The notes under the pieces were generated by a model. That model ran no database searches. It was given only the letters and a program-made list of their open reading frames with translations, and was not told where the DNA came from. Position numbers and translations under genes: made by a program. This document shows positions 19,123-28,742 of a stretch of 64,000 bases of DNA, piece by piece. The DNA is from GCA-002727735 sp038134525 (GTDB lineage: Bacteria; Bacteroidota; Bacteroidia; Flavobacteriales_D; Parvicellaceae). The DNA lies in contig JAYPVI010000013.1 of assembly GCA_038134525.1 (NCBI GenBank), positions 10,360-74,359 on the forward strand, read 5' to 3'. Position 1 is the first letter of the stretch. Each line of letters opens with the position of its first letter.

Positions 19123-19690
19123 ACAAAACGGCATACGTCACATATTATTCCAACACGAGGTTATTCCAGTTGTAACCTTCTCAACATTTGATCAAATTGA
19201 ACATACGGTAAATCAACTTTTGAAGAGGGAAATTAAATGTATTGAAATAACCCTGAGAAATGAAGTAAGTAGAAAAGCAGTTTCATTAGTAAGTGAAAAA
19301 TATGGTCATCAAATTTCTGTAGGTGTTGGTACCGTAATCAATTTAGATGATATTCAGTTTTGTGAATTAAATAACGTAGATTTCATAGTTAGTCCAGGTT
19401 CACCATCTTATTTACTGAAGTATTTGAATAATACTTCAATTCCATTTTTACCAGGAGTATCTACCATAAATGATATCATGAATGCAATGGAGTATGGATG
19501 CGATACACTAAAATTTTTTCCTGCAGAACTTTCTGGTGGAGTTAATATGTTAAAACAATTTAATGGGTTGTTTAACCGAATAAAATTTTGTCCAACTGGG
19601 GGTGTTAATGAATTTAATTACCAAGATTACCTTTCTTTAGAAAATGTAATAAGCGTAGGCGGATCTTGGATAATTAAAGAAAAAAAATAA
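19115..19690 (+). CDS. eda: KDPG aldolase (2-keto-3-deoxy-6-phosphogluconate aldolase)
   Basis: The 191-residue protein has the class I KDPG aldolase motifs: VIPVVTF, IEITLRNE with the catalytic Glu, VGVGTVIN, and LKFFPAE containing the Schiff-base Lys, followed by CPTGGV for phosphate binding. It splits KDPG into pyruvate and glyceraldehyde-3-phosphate. It is slightly shorter than the E. coli enzyme (213), mainly at the termini. The start overlaps edd by 8 bp; the gene ends 4 bp before the kinase. Confidence 0.95.
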   Translation: MDKQNGIRHILFQHEVIPVVTFSTFDQIEHTVNQLLKREIKCIEITLRNEVSRKAVSLVSEKYGHQISVGVGTVINLDDIQFCELNNVDFIVSPGSPSYLLKYLNNTSIPFLPGVSTINDIMNAMEYGCDTLKFFPAELSGGVNMLKQFNGLFNRIKFCPTGGVNEFNYQDYLSLENVISVGGSWIIKEKK

Positions 19691-19694
19691 AAAT

Positions 19695-20549
19695 ATGATT
19701 TTAATTGCTGAAAGTGGGTCTACTAAAACAGACTGGGTCTTGATAGATAATAATAATGAGAAACAATATTTTAAAACGATAGGATTTAATCCTTTTTTTC
19801 ATTCAACAGAGTTTATTGTTTCTACTGTTAAACAAAATAAAGAATTGACTTCTAATTTTGATCAAATCTCAAAAGTGTTTTTTTATGGAGCTGGTTGTTC
19901 AAGTGTAGAAATGAATCAAATAGTATTAAATGCCTTAAAGAAATTATTTCCCATTGCAGATTCAATTGTCGATCATGATCTTCTTGCTTGTGCATTAGCA
20001 ACATATGAGGATGAGCCTTCTATTTCATGTATACTAGGAACAGGATCTAATTCGTGCTATTTTGATGGTTATAAGATAAGAGAAGAAGTTCCAGCAATTG
20101 CTTACGTGCTTGGAGATGAAGGTTCAGGTGCTTATTATGGAAAAAAAATATTGAGAGATTACTTGTACAATCAACTTCCTGAAGATATAAAGTATGGTTT
20201 AGAAAATGAACTTCAAATTAATAAATCAACCATTTTTGAACAAGTTTACATGAAGCCACATGCTAATGTTTATTTAGCATCATTTATGAAATTCATTTCT
20301 AAATTTAAGGATACAAATTATGTAACTAATATGGTAAAAGAAGGAATGAATGAATTTATTAAAATTCATGTTTGTTGTTTCCCTGAATCCAAACATGTTA
20401 AAACTCATTTTATAGGTTCGATTAGTAAGATTTATGAAAATGAATTGAAATTTGCTGCTCAGAAAAACAACATCATTTTAGGGAATATCATTCAAAAACC
20501 AGTAGAGAATTTGGTGCATTATCACATGAGAAAACTAGCACTGATTTAG
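19695..20549 (+). CDS. BadF/BadG-type sugar kinase, candidate glucokinase
   Basis: The 284-residue protein is an ASKHA-fold ATPase of the BadF/BadG/BcrA type, commonly annotated as N-acetylglucosamine kinase. It shows LIAESGSTKTDWVLID (phosphate-1 motif, 3-18), CILGTGSNSCYF (phosphate-2 motif, about 115-126) and VLGDEGSGAYYGKKIL (about 138-153). It closes the Entner-Doudoroff operon, 4 bp after eda. Maltose phosphorylase and amylases release free glucose, and no ROK or classical glucokinase is in the window, so phosphorylation of glucose is the simplest role. N-acetylglucosamine or glucosamine kinase activity remains possible. The stop lies 1 bp from the convergent small gene. Confidence 0.8.
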   Translation: MILIAESGSTKTDWVLIDNNNEKQYFKTIGFNPFFHSTEFIVSTVKQNKELTSNFDQISKVFFYGAGCSSVEMNQIVLNALKKLFPIADSIVDHDLLACALATYEDEPSISCILGTGSNSCYFDGYKIREEVPAIAYVLGDEGSGAYYGKKILRDYLYNQLPEDIKYGLENELQINKSTIFEQVYMKPHANVYLASFMKFISKFKDTNYVTNMVKEGMNEFIKIHVCCFPESKHVKTHFIGSISKIYENELKFAAQKNNIILGNIIQKPVENLVHYHMRKLALI

Positions 20550-20550
20550 T

Positions 20551-20943
20551 CTATTGAATTTCTGAAATTAATAAAGAATACAACTTTTTTTTAGATAATC
20601 TATTTCTCTCACAGTAGGTATTGATTACAAAATAAGTCTTAGAAAAAAAACTTTTTAATCTGGGATCAATTGTAAATTTTAATATCCCGTTGTTTCTATC
20701 GTTAGATGTTGAATATTTCTGCTCTTTCTTTTCTTTAAATATGTTTTTATTTTCTTCTTTATGCTGTTGCAGATTCTCTTCTTTTGTATTAATACATTTC
20801 TCCCTTTTTTTATCACATTTTTGAACTGTTTTTGTCTTTTCGATTTCACATGAAGAAATTTGGCTTAAAGCAATCGTGCTTGTGCTTAATAAAAAAGAAA
20901 TGATATATAAGAATCTTAAGAACAAATTGATTTTAAAATTCAA
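20551..20943 (-). CDS. Small exported protein of unknown function
   Basis: I do not recognise this 130-residue protein. It has a strong signal peptide (residues 1-28, hydrophobic FLYIISFLLSTSTIALSQ), then a Lys/Glu-rich, probably helical segment with three Cys (SCEIEKT, KCDKK, KCINTK), and a C-terminal part starting with GILKFTIDPRLKSFF with one more Cys. Its start lies 5 bp from a possible upstream start of the divergent C25 protease gene. The clear signal peptide and the clean fit between two neighbours support a real gene, but no family is apparent. Confidence 0.55.
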   Translation of the reverse strand: MNFKINLFLRFLYIISFLLSTSTIALSQISSCEIEKTKTVQKCDKKREKCINTKEENLQQHKEENKNIFKEKKEQKYSTSNDRNNGILKFTIDPRLKSFFSKTYFVINTYCERNRLSKKKLYSLLISEIQ

Positions 20944-21016
20944 TAGTATGCAATATGATTTAAAATTGAAAATTCCAACGGAAATATTTAGTAAATTGTG
21001 GAAAAATTCCCATTAT

Positions 21017-24000
21017 ATGCTCTTAAGAAGCCTTCTAGTTCTATTATTTTCACCAATAGTTGTACTTTTTGCTCAACAAGTTTCATTCCCTAATACAGAT
21101 TTTTTATTTGAAATGAATAAAATCCATGACAATAGTTATGAATTTGAATTCAAATTAGATCAAATCACCTTATCTAAAATTTACACTAAAAATCAATATT
21201 TTACTTCTGTTAGTGCGGATGGATTTTATGAAAAACAAGATATTGGAAAGCCCGCATTACCTCAATTTAATGAGTTAATGGAAACACCTAATGGTGGAAA
21301 GGTGAAAATAACCATAAAAAATGCATCTTATCAGATTTTAAATCTTAATCAGTTACAACTTCCAAAAATCATTCCTCATCAAAGATCGATTTCAAAAAGT
21401 GAAGATCCCTCAAAGGTGAACTTCGAACTGGATCAAAAATATTATGCCCAAAACAAATTTGTTAGCCAAGATCTTGTAACTATTAAAACAAAAGGTATAA
21501 TTCGTAAGCGTCAAATGTCTAGATTAGAAATTTGCCCATTTGAGTATGATCCTTCATCAAATTTGTTACGAGTTTATCACAATATAAAATTTCAGATTGA
21601 GTTTTTAAAAGGAGATTTAACACAAGATCGATTACGTAATTCAGCCTACAATCAGCTTGAATTTTCATCTCTTTTTAGTCGTTTTATCAATTTTGATAAT
21701 GGCATTACAAACAAAGATTTTATTACTTCATACCCCACAACATATGTGATTGTATCAGATCGATCATTTGAGCAAGTTCTTCAACCATTTGTCGATTGGA
21801 AGTCCAAAAAAGGCTTTCACGTTATTGAGGCATATACAGACAATCCTAATGTAGGTAATACTACTACTTCTATCAAAAATTATTTACAAAATTTATATAA
21901 CAATCCAGGATCATATAATCCTCCCTCATATATTTTATTGGTAGGAGATGTAAATGAAATACCATCATTTAGTGGAACTCAAGGTAATCATATAAGTGAT
22001 CTTTATTACGCTGAATATGATGGTAATGGTGATTTTTATGCAGATGTATATTATGGTAGATTTTCTTCATCAAATCCTCAAGAAATACAACATATGGTAT
22101 CGAAGACTATAGATTATGAAATGTATAATTTTCAGGATCCATCTTTTCTAGGAAACGCTGTTATGATATCTGGAGTTGATGCTGTAATGGCACCAACTTA
22201 TGGTAATGGACAAATTAATTATGCAAATCAATATTACACTAACTCTACTCATGGAATTAATTCACATACTTATTTATATCCTGCTTCAGGAAGTTCAGCT
22301 AGTCAAATTTTGACAGATGTAAATAATGGATGTGCAATAGCTAACTACACAGCTCATGGCTATTCCCAAGGTTGGGCTGATCCCGGATTTACGTGTGCTG
22401 ATGTACATAACATGACAAATTTTGGAAAATTACCATTGATGATTGGCAATTGTTGTCTATCTAATAAGTTTGATGATCCCGAGTGTTTTGGGGAAGCTTT
22501 ATTAAGAGTTAGTAACAAAGGCGCGATTGGCTACATAGGTGGATCTAATAATACTTATTGGAACGAAGACTATTGGTTTGCAGTAGGGAACGGTTCAATC
22601 TTAGCTAATCCTACTTATAACTCTAATAATCTTGGTTTTTTTGATCGACTATTTCATGCCAATGGAGAACCTGAAACGGAGTGGTTCATTTCAAATGCTC
22701 AAATTATGATGGGAGGTAATCTTGCCGTAACTCAAGCAGGGGGAGCTGATGATTATTATAATGAAATTTATCATTTGATGGGTGACCCTTCGTTAATGAC
22801 TTACCTAGGAATTCCTTCTGCTTTATCAGTTCAACATGATCAGGTTATTCCACTTGGTTTATCTATTGTTGACATCATTTCAGAGGAGGGTGCTTATGTT
22901 TCAATTTCACAGAATGGCATTACACTTAATGCTGGATTAACTTCTTCAACTGGATCCATATCGTTGGATATTAGTGGAATGGTTAATATGGATTCTCTTT
23001 ATGTAGTAGTTACAAAACAAAACAAAATACCCTACATGGGTGCCATTCAAATTATGCCTCCAAATGGAGTATTTATTTCAAATTCCAATAATGTCTTTAA
23101 TGAGGTTTTAGGCAATTTTAATGGAGAAATAGATTTTGGAGAAACACATACAATTGATGCAACCTTAAAGAATTTTGGAAATGTAGATGCAGCTGGTGTT
23201 TTTGCCAAATTATCCTCCACAAATCCTTACTTGACTTTATTATCAGATTCTTCACATTGGGGCTCCATACTTGCTGGTCAAAGTATTCAAAACACAAGTG
23301 CATTTAAAATTGATATTGCAGATAACACCCCTGACCAAGAAGTGATTCAGCTGCTAACTACAATTGAGGATAATCAAAATAATAATTGGTCCACTTATTT
23401 TAACATTAAGGTAAATTCTCCCAATACGAGCGCCACTAATTTGTGGATTGAGGATAATCAGTTTGGAAATGATAACGGACGACTCGATCCAGGAGAAATA
23501 GTGAGTATATACTTTCCTACAAAAAATAGTGGACATGCAGACCATGTTAACTTAATTACTAATTTAACATCTAGTCACACTGGAATTCAATTTTTCAATA
23601 GTAGTGTTAACCTAGATTCATTGGCAGTATCAACTACAGAAGATGCTATTTTTAACGCTGTTATTGATTCTTCAATTTCATATGGTACGCCTGTCACTTT
23701 CACTTATGATATTATTGATGGAGGCTATGTAAATCAACAACAGTTCACCTTAATTGTAGGACTTATTGTAGAAGATTTTGATGATGGTGGTATTTCTACA
23801 TCAGGTTGGACTAATAATTATAGTTTCCCATGGATTCATGACTCTCAAATTTATTACAGCAATAATTACTCCTTGACCTCTTCAAATTCCACTCATAATA
23901 CTAGCTCAATACTTGAGCTAAATTTAAATGTAACTGAACAGTCTGATTTACAGTTCATGAAAAAGGTTTCATCTGAATCTGGATATGATTTTTTGAAATT

Positions 24001-24445
24001 TTTTATTGACAATGTGGAGATTGATTCGTGGAGTGGTGAAGACGATTGGTCATTGCAGACTTACAGTATTAACCCTGGTAATCACCAGTTTAAATGGCAG
24101 TATACTAAAGATTTTAGTGTAAGTTCAGGACTAGATGCCGCCTGGATTGATGATGTTGTTTTTCCAATTGTGAACACTGGAAATAATCTAAATTCTTTAT
24201 CATTTCAGATTAATGACTTGAAAATATATCCCAATCCAGTAAAAGATATTTTACACATTAAGTCTAACAATGAAATACATACCATAGCTATTTTAAGTCT
24301 AACAGGAAGACTAATTGATACATTTACTGATTTAAATACAAAATCAGTTCAGATACCTACCAATAACCTTAATTCTGGCTATTATATTTTTCAATTTGAA
24401 ACATCTAATGGTGTTTTAAATAAAAATATTATCGTTTCTAAATAA
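21017..24445 (+). CDS. Gingipain-like C25 cysteine protease with T9SS tail
   Basis: I choose ATG 21017 because MLLRSLLVLLFSPIVVLFAQ is a clean signal peptide; starts at 20948 or 20876 would add a polar extension. The 1142-residue protein has a C25 propeptide-like region (about 25-225). The peptidase C25 domain (about 235-600) carries the His of TAHG at H447 and the nucleophile in GNCCL, most likely C480; the 33-residue His-Cys spacing equals that of RgpB. Beta-sandwich domains and a jelly-roll-like segment (about 960-1060, SGWTNNYSFPW) follow. The T9SS type A tail reads KIYPNPVKD ... LNSGYYIFQF. It is a secreted endopeptidase; substrate is unknown. The TonB receptor starts 9 bp downstream. 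Confidence 0.9.
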   Translation: MLLRSLLVLLFSPIVVLFAQQVSFPNTDFLFEMNKIHDNSYEFEFKLDQITLSKIYTKNQYFTSVSADGFYEKQDIGKPALPQFNELMETPNGGKVKITIKNASYQILNLNQLQLPKIIPHQRSISKSEDPSKVNFELDQKYYAQNKFVSQDLVTIKTKGIIRKRQMSRLEICPFEYDPSSNLLRVYHNIKFQIEFLKGDLTQDRLRNSAYNQLEFSSLFSRFINFDNGITNKDFITSYPTTYVIVSDRSFEQVLQPFVDWKSKKGFHVIEAYTDNPNVGNTTTSIKNYLQNLYNNPGSYNPPSYILLVGDVNEIPSFSGTQGNHISDLYYAEYDGNGDFYADVYYGRFSSSNPQEIQHMVSKTIDYEMYNFQDPSFLGNAVMISGVDAVMAPTYGNGQINYANQYYTNSTHGINSHTYLYPASGSSASQILTDVNNGCAIANYTAHGYSQGWADPGFTCADVHNMTNFGKLPLMIGNCCLSNKFDDPECFGEALLRVSNKGAIGYIGGSNNTYWNEDYWFAVGNGSILANPTYNSNNLGFFDRLFHANGEPETEWFISNAQIMMGGNLAVTQAGGADDYYNEIYHLMGDPSLMTYLGIPSALSVQHDQVIPLGLSIVDIISEEGAYVSISQNGITLNAGLTSSTGSISLDISGMVNMDSLYVVVTKQNKIPYMGAIQIMPPNGVFISNSNNVFNEVLGNFNGEIDFGETHTIDATLKNFGNVDAAGVFAKLSSTNPYLTLLSDSSHWGSILAGQSIQNTSAFKIDIADNTPDQEVIQLLTTIEDNQNNNWSTYFNIKVNSPNTSATNLWIEDNQFGNDNGRLDPGEIVSIYFPTKNSGHADHVNLITNLTSSHTGIQFFNSSVNLDSLAVSTTEDAIFNAVIDSSISYGTPVTFTYDIIDGGYVNQQQFTLIVGLIVEDFDDGGISTSGWTNNYSFPWIHDSQIYYSNNYSLTSSNSTHNTSSILELNLNVTEQSDLQFMKKVSSESGYDFLKFFIDNVEIDSWSGEDDWSLQTYSINPGNHQFKWQYTKDFSVSSGLDAAWIDDVVFPIVNTGNNLNSLSFQINDLKIYPNPVKDILHIKSNNEIHTIAILSLTGRLIDTFTDLNTKSVQIPTNNLNSGYYIFQFETSNGVLNKNIIVSK

Positions 24446-24454
24446 GATCATTCA

Positions 24455-26821
24455 GTGCGACTTTTTAAGATAATTATTCTTCTGTTATTAAATGTAGTCT
24501 TAGTTTACACACACGCTCAGTATTCTTACAAAGGGACTGTAAAAGACGATAAAACGGGTGAATCTTTAATTGGTGTAAATGTAAAAGTCAATAACAGCAA
24601 AGGAGCAATTACTGACTTTAATGGTGTTTTTTCTCTTGATCTTGCAAAAGGGAAACATAAAATAGTTTTTTCATATGTGGGATATGAAACTAAACTGATT
24701 GAAATTGAGATAAATAAGGACGTTATAACTGATATCACCCTTTCAGAAGAATCATCTGAATTAGATGTGATGGTTGTTTCAGCCTCAAAATTTGAACAAA
24801 AACTAGAAGAGGTTACGGTGTCTGTAGATGTTATAGGAGCTAAGTTAATTGATAGTAAAAACTGTGTCACCTTAGCTGATGTGATCAGAAATGCACCTGG
24901 AGTACAATTAATTGATGGACAATTAAATATTCGTGCTGGTAGTGGATGGAGTTATGGAACAGGAAGTAGGGTGTTGGTTATGGTAGATGATATGCCTATA
25001 CTATCTGCCGACCAGGGAGAAGTAGAATTTAACTTAATTCCGATGGAAAACATTGAGCAAATGGAGATTATTAAGGGCGCATCATCCTCACTTTATGGTT
25101 CCTCAGCCTTAAATGGTGTAGTGAATATAAAAACAAAGATGCCATCTATAGATCCGAAAACGACCATTCGTTCTTTTGTTGGTTTATGGGATAATCCGGC
25201 AGATTTAAGAAATAAATGGTGGGGTGATACCACTCGAATAAGATCAGGTTTAAGCTTAACACATTCTAGAAAAATTAAGAATTTTAACATGGTACTTTCT
25301 GCCAGTCATTATAACGATATGGGTTACATAAAAACAGTGAATAATGTTCAGACAAGATTGGCAGCAAATACAAAATTGGTTTATGACAATATAACGTTTG
25401 GTTTAAATGCCAATTTTATGAAGAGAGAGAGTGGAATGTTTACTATGTGGGAAAGTGATACCAATGGTTATGTTCCACTAGATGGAACAGATCTTCCTAA
25501 TCGAGGTCTAAGATTTTATTTAGATCCTTCTATAACAGTATATCAAAACTTTTTTAAACATACTTTAAGGTCTAGAATCATGAGAAGAGATATTTTATAT
25601 AACGAAAGTGGTTCAAATTATATCACATCCCTTTTAACTTTTAATGAGTACCAAAATCAATACCAAAATGATCAAACTACAATTACGAGTGGATTAACAT
25701 TGACAACATTGATGGGTAAGACACCAGACAATAGAACTTATAATGGCCAAATAAAAGGAAACAATATTAGTGTTTATACTCAGTTAGATCATAAATTTGG
25801 TAAACTAAATGTATCTACAGGAGCTAGATATGAATACTTTGATTTAGATGATACCATTAAAGTTGGTAAACCTCTTTTTAGAGGTGGTTTAAATTATCAA
25901 CTGGCAAAAGGGTTAAATATTCGTTCTTCTTTTGGTCAAGGTTTTCGTTTCCCAACAATTACAGAACTTTTTATGGAGGGAGATATAGGTCCAGTTAATT
26001 TATACCGTAATCCAAATTTAAAGCCAGAATCTGGTTGGACAGCTGAAATAGGGCTAAAAAAGGTATTGAAAATAGATGATTTTAAAGGTTATATTGATAT
26101 AGTTGGATTTGTAATGGAATACAATAACATGATGGAGTTTACCATGGGTATTTGGGGTCCTTCTTCTGATAATTTGTCCGGACTAGGATTTAGTTCTAAA
26201 AATGTCGGTAAAACAAGAATACCTGGAATTGAATTAACTGTCAATGGTGCAGGGAAAATAACTAAAAATCTCGATATAAGGTTGTTAAGTGGAATAACTT
26301 ATTCATACCCATATTCTGTTTTTCCAAATGAACCATACGACTACCTGCCTAATAACTTAACATCTACTCAGAATTTGTTAGCAAATATAGTTCTCAACGG
26401 AAATAATGACTCAACGTACACATTTGTTAATACTAGCTCTGATAGTACAGGTTTGTTGAAATATAGAAATCACTTTACCATGAGGTTAGATTTTGAACTG
26501 ATTTATAAAGATAAATTCACAATAGGTTTTTCCCATCAATATAGTTCCCGAATGGCCAATATTGATTATGCATTTATTTCTCCTATTTTTAATACACCTC
26601 CAATGGGACCTATTCAATCAGTAGATTTAGGTATTAACAGAACATTAAATCAATTAAATACTGGCTACCATCTTTTTGATTTTAGATTGAAATACAATAT
26701 AGATGATACGTTTACATTGGGATTTCTGTGTGAAAATCTCTTAAATAAATCCTATTTAATAAGACCAGCATACATGGGGTCTCCAAGGACATTTATGTTT
26801 CAGTTAAAAAAGGAGTTTTAA
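24455..26821 (+). CDS. TonB-dependent outer-membrane receptor (GTG start)
   Basis: The start is GTG at 24455, 9 bp after the protease stop; MRLFKIIILLLLNVVLVYTHAQ is a signal peptide and no better ATG exists. The 788-residue protein has a CarboxypepD_reg-like domain (about 23-105), a plug domain with LADVIRNAPGVQLIDG and GSSSLYGSSALNGVVNI, and a C-terminal barrel ending in FMFQLKKEF. It lacks the SusC signature and is shorter than SusC, resembling iron, cobalamin or peptide receptors. The tight link with a secreted protease suggests uptake of a protein breakdown product or a liberated cofactor; this is inference. Confidence 0.88.
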   Translation: MRLFKIIILLLLNVVLVYTHAQYSYKGTVKDDKTGESLIGVNVKVNNSKGAITDFNGVFSLDLAKGKHKIVFSYVGYETKLIEIEINKDVITDITLSEESSELDVMVVSASKFEQKLEEVTVSVDVIGAKLIDSKNCVTLADVIRNAPGVQLIDGQLNIRAGSGWSYGTGSRVLVMVDDMPILSADQGEVEFNLIPMENIEQMEIIKGASSSLYGSSALNGVVNIKTKMPSIDPKTTIRSFVGLWDNPADLRNKWWGDTTRIRSGLSLTHSRKIKNFNMVLSASHYNDMGYIKTVNNVQTRLAANTKLVYDNITFGLNANFMKRESGMFTMWESDTNGYVPLDGTDLPNRGLRFYLDPSITVYQNFFKHTLRSRIMRRDILYNESGSNYITSLLTFNEYQNQYQNDQTTITSGLTLTTLMGKTPDNRTYNGQIKGNNISVYTQLDHKFGKLNVSTGARYEYFDLDDTIKVGKPLFRGGLNYQLAKGLNIRSSFGQGFRFPTITELFMEGDIGPVNLYRNPNLKPESGWTAEIGLKKVLKIDDFKGYIDIVGFVMEYNNMMEFTMGIWGPSSDNLSGLGFSSKNVGKTRIPGIELTVNGAGKITKNLDIRLLSGITYSYPYSVFPNEPYDYLPNNLTSTQNLLANIVLNGNNDSTYTFVNTSSDSTGLLKYRNHFTMRLDFELIYKDKFTIGFSHQYSSRMANIDYAFISPIFNTPPMGPIQSVDLGINRTLNQLNTGYHLFDFRLKYNIDDTFTLGFLCENLLNKSYLIRPAYMGSPRTFMFQLKKEF

Positions 26822-27495
26822 TTCCCCGTATTTAAAAACACGGCCAATTGCAATCTACTAAGATGTTCAGATTCATTTCTATGTCGTAAATAACCAGCTT
26901 GAATATTCATGTTTTTATTTATTTGATAGCCAATGGCACCATATAATCTATTTTGATTTAATGGTGAGTTATCAATATGTAAAAAGACTTCATCATATAG
27001 GAATACAAATAGGGGGAAATCATCTTTTTTGGAAAGAGGTATTTTAACAGACAGCATATATCTTGCTCTATCTTTGTATTTAGTGGAATTATCAGGGTAT
27101 TTTATCCACCTTTGTTCAAGACGATATCGATGCCTGAATTTGATATTATTAATTTTATTTCTTAAGATAAATTGCTGCCAAATTCTATTTTCGGTAACTA
27201 ATTCCCCGTTAAATCCTTCACCTAAAACAGACTGAGTTGGTATCCAAGCATATCCTGCAGTGACCATACTGTTATTGTCAATTTTATAATTTAACCCTAT
27301 TCTGGGTAATAATTGAAAGAAATTAGATCCAATTTCATAATGTCTCAGTTGAGTCTCATAATGAATGCTGTATTTTTCATTCAAATGATGAGTTCCGAAA
27401 TACATCCACCAACTACCTAAATAATCTTCTTTTGATTGAGAAAGAAGAGTTACAGGAATGATTAGGAATGTAATTATTGTAATTACTCTTTTCAT
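26818..27495 (-). CDS. DUF2490 family outer-membrane-like protein
   Basis: I prefer ATG 27495 because it gives the signal peptide MKRVITIITFLIIPVTLLSQ; an upstream start at 27516 overlaps hutI. The roughly 225-residue mature region is beta-rich with alternating aromatic residues (LGSWWMYFGTHHLNEKYSIHYE, FFQLLPRIGLNYKI, FRHRYRLEQRWI) typical of DUF2490, a predicted outer-membrane beta-barrel family of unknown function. Its stop shares the bidirectional tetranucleotide TTAA with the convergent receptor gene. It follows hutI by 8 bp, so both are probably co-transcribed. Confidence 0.8.
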   Translation of the reverse strand: MKRVITIITFLIIPVTLLSQSKEDYLGSWWMYFGTHHLNEKYSIHYETQLRHYEIGSNFFQLLPRIGLNYKIDNNSMVTAGYAWIPTQSVLGEGFNGELVTENRIWQQFILRNKINNIKFRHRYRLEQRWIKYPDNSTKYKDRARYMLSVKIPLSKKDDFPLFVFLYDEVFLHIDNSPLNQNRLYGAIGYQINKNMNIQAGYLRHRNESEHLSRLQLAVFLNTGN

Positions 27496-27503
27496 AGTAG
27501 ATG

Positions 27504-28742
27504 CTAATTTATCCATTTTCCTTTAATCATAGTTTTGTTGATATGATTTGTTCCAAAAGAATAAGGCATGAATCCATATGAGTTAATGTCATTCGTTACA
27601 TTAATATTTGCCCATTTCCCCACAGAAATGGAGCCATATTCATCCTGAATTTCCATTGCATAGGCACCATTTATAGTGGCTGCATTAATGGCTGCTTCGG
27701 GAGAAATATTCATTTTAATACAGGCCAATGCAACAACTAAATTCATATTTCCATTTGGAGATGACCCTGGGTTGTAATCAGTTGCTAATGCAAATGGGAT
27801 ATTGTGATGAATTAACTTTTTAGCTGGGCTATAGGGTATGTTGATGAAAAAGGAGCAAGAGGGAAGCAGGGTAGATATTATTTTTTTATCTTTTAAAGAA
27901 TTGATGTCGTTATCAGAAATTATTTCTAGGTGATCTACAGAAACAGCAGCATGTTCAATTGCTTTTTGTATACCGCCAATACTTGTAAATTGATTTACAT
28001 GCACTTTTGGTTTTAGGTTGTATTGCTTTCCAGCCTCTAGAATCCTATCCATTTCATCAACTGAAAAGTAATTCGTCTCACAAAATACATCGATGTAGTC
28101 AGCCAGTTTCTCCTTATGGATGTTCGGTAGCATTTCTTTGATGATTAGATCAATGTATTTTTCTTTTTGGTTTTTATATTTTTTCGGAATTGCATGTGCA
28201 CCTAGGAATGTGGATTTAATAGGAAGTTCATACTTTTCTTTTAATCTTTTGATTACCCTCAGCATTTTTAATTCGCCTTCTACTGTTAGGCCATAACCAC
28301 TTTTAATTTCAATACCTCCAGTACCTAAATTCATTACCTCTAAGAGTCTTTTTTCAGCGGTCTCAAAAAGATCATTCTCACTTGTCTTATTCAGCCTTTC
28401 AGCAGAGTTTAAAATTCCACCTCCTTTAGCAGCAATTTCTTCATATGTTAAACCATGAATTCGATCAATAAATTCCCCTTCTCTTGTTCCAGCAAATACA
28501 AGATGTGTATGGGAATCCATCCAACAAGGAAGAACTAGTTTATCTTTAGTATCAATGACTTCTTGAGTTGATGATGCTTCTAAATCATCCATTTTTCCAT
28601 ATGATGCTATTTTTCCATCAACTATTTCTAGATATGCATTTTTGATGGTTTTTAATGAATTGGCTTCATCTCCTCCTAGTGGTTTCTTTTGGTTTTCCAG
28701 AATTCCACATAATTCCTTGATATTTATGAGAATCTTATTCAT
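27504..28742 (-). CDS. hutI: Imidazolonepropionase
   Basis: The 412-residue protein (ATG 28742; an alternative ATG lies at 28754) is an amidohydrolase with metal motif DSHTHLVFAG. It also has HutI hallmarks: TREGEF ... RIHGLTYEEIAAKGGGI, GTGGIEIKSGYGL, STFLGAHAIP, VDVFCE-type motif DVFCETNYF, HVNQF and ATDYNPGS. It hydrolyses 4-imidazolone-5-propanoate to N-formimino-glutamate in histidine degradation. No other hut gene is in the window, so the pathway is completed elsewhere. The start overlaps the preceding small gene by 8 bp. Confidence 0.94.
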   Translation of the reverse strand: MNKILINIKELCGILENQKKPLGGDEANSLKTIKNAYLEIVDGKIASYGKMDDLEASSTQEVIDTKDKLVLPCWMDSHTHLVFAGTREGEFIDRIHGLTYEEIAAKGGGILNSAERLNKTSENDLFETAEKRLLEVMNLGTGGIEIKSGYGLTVEGELKMLRVIKRLKEKYELPIKSTFLGAHAIPKKYKNQKEKYIDLIIKEMLPNIHKEKLADYIDVFCETNYFSVDEMDRILEAGKQYNLKPKVHVNQFTSIGGIQKAIEHAAVSVDHLEIISDNDINSLKDKKIISTLLPSCSFFINIPYSPAKKLIHHNIPFALATDYNPGSSPNGNMNLVVALACIKMNISPEAAINAATINGAYAMEIQDEYGSISVGKWANINVTNDINSYGFMPYSFGTNHINKTMIKGKWIN

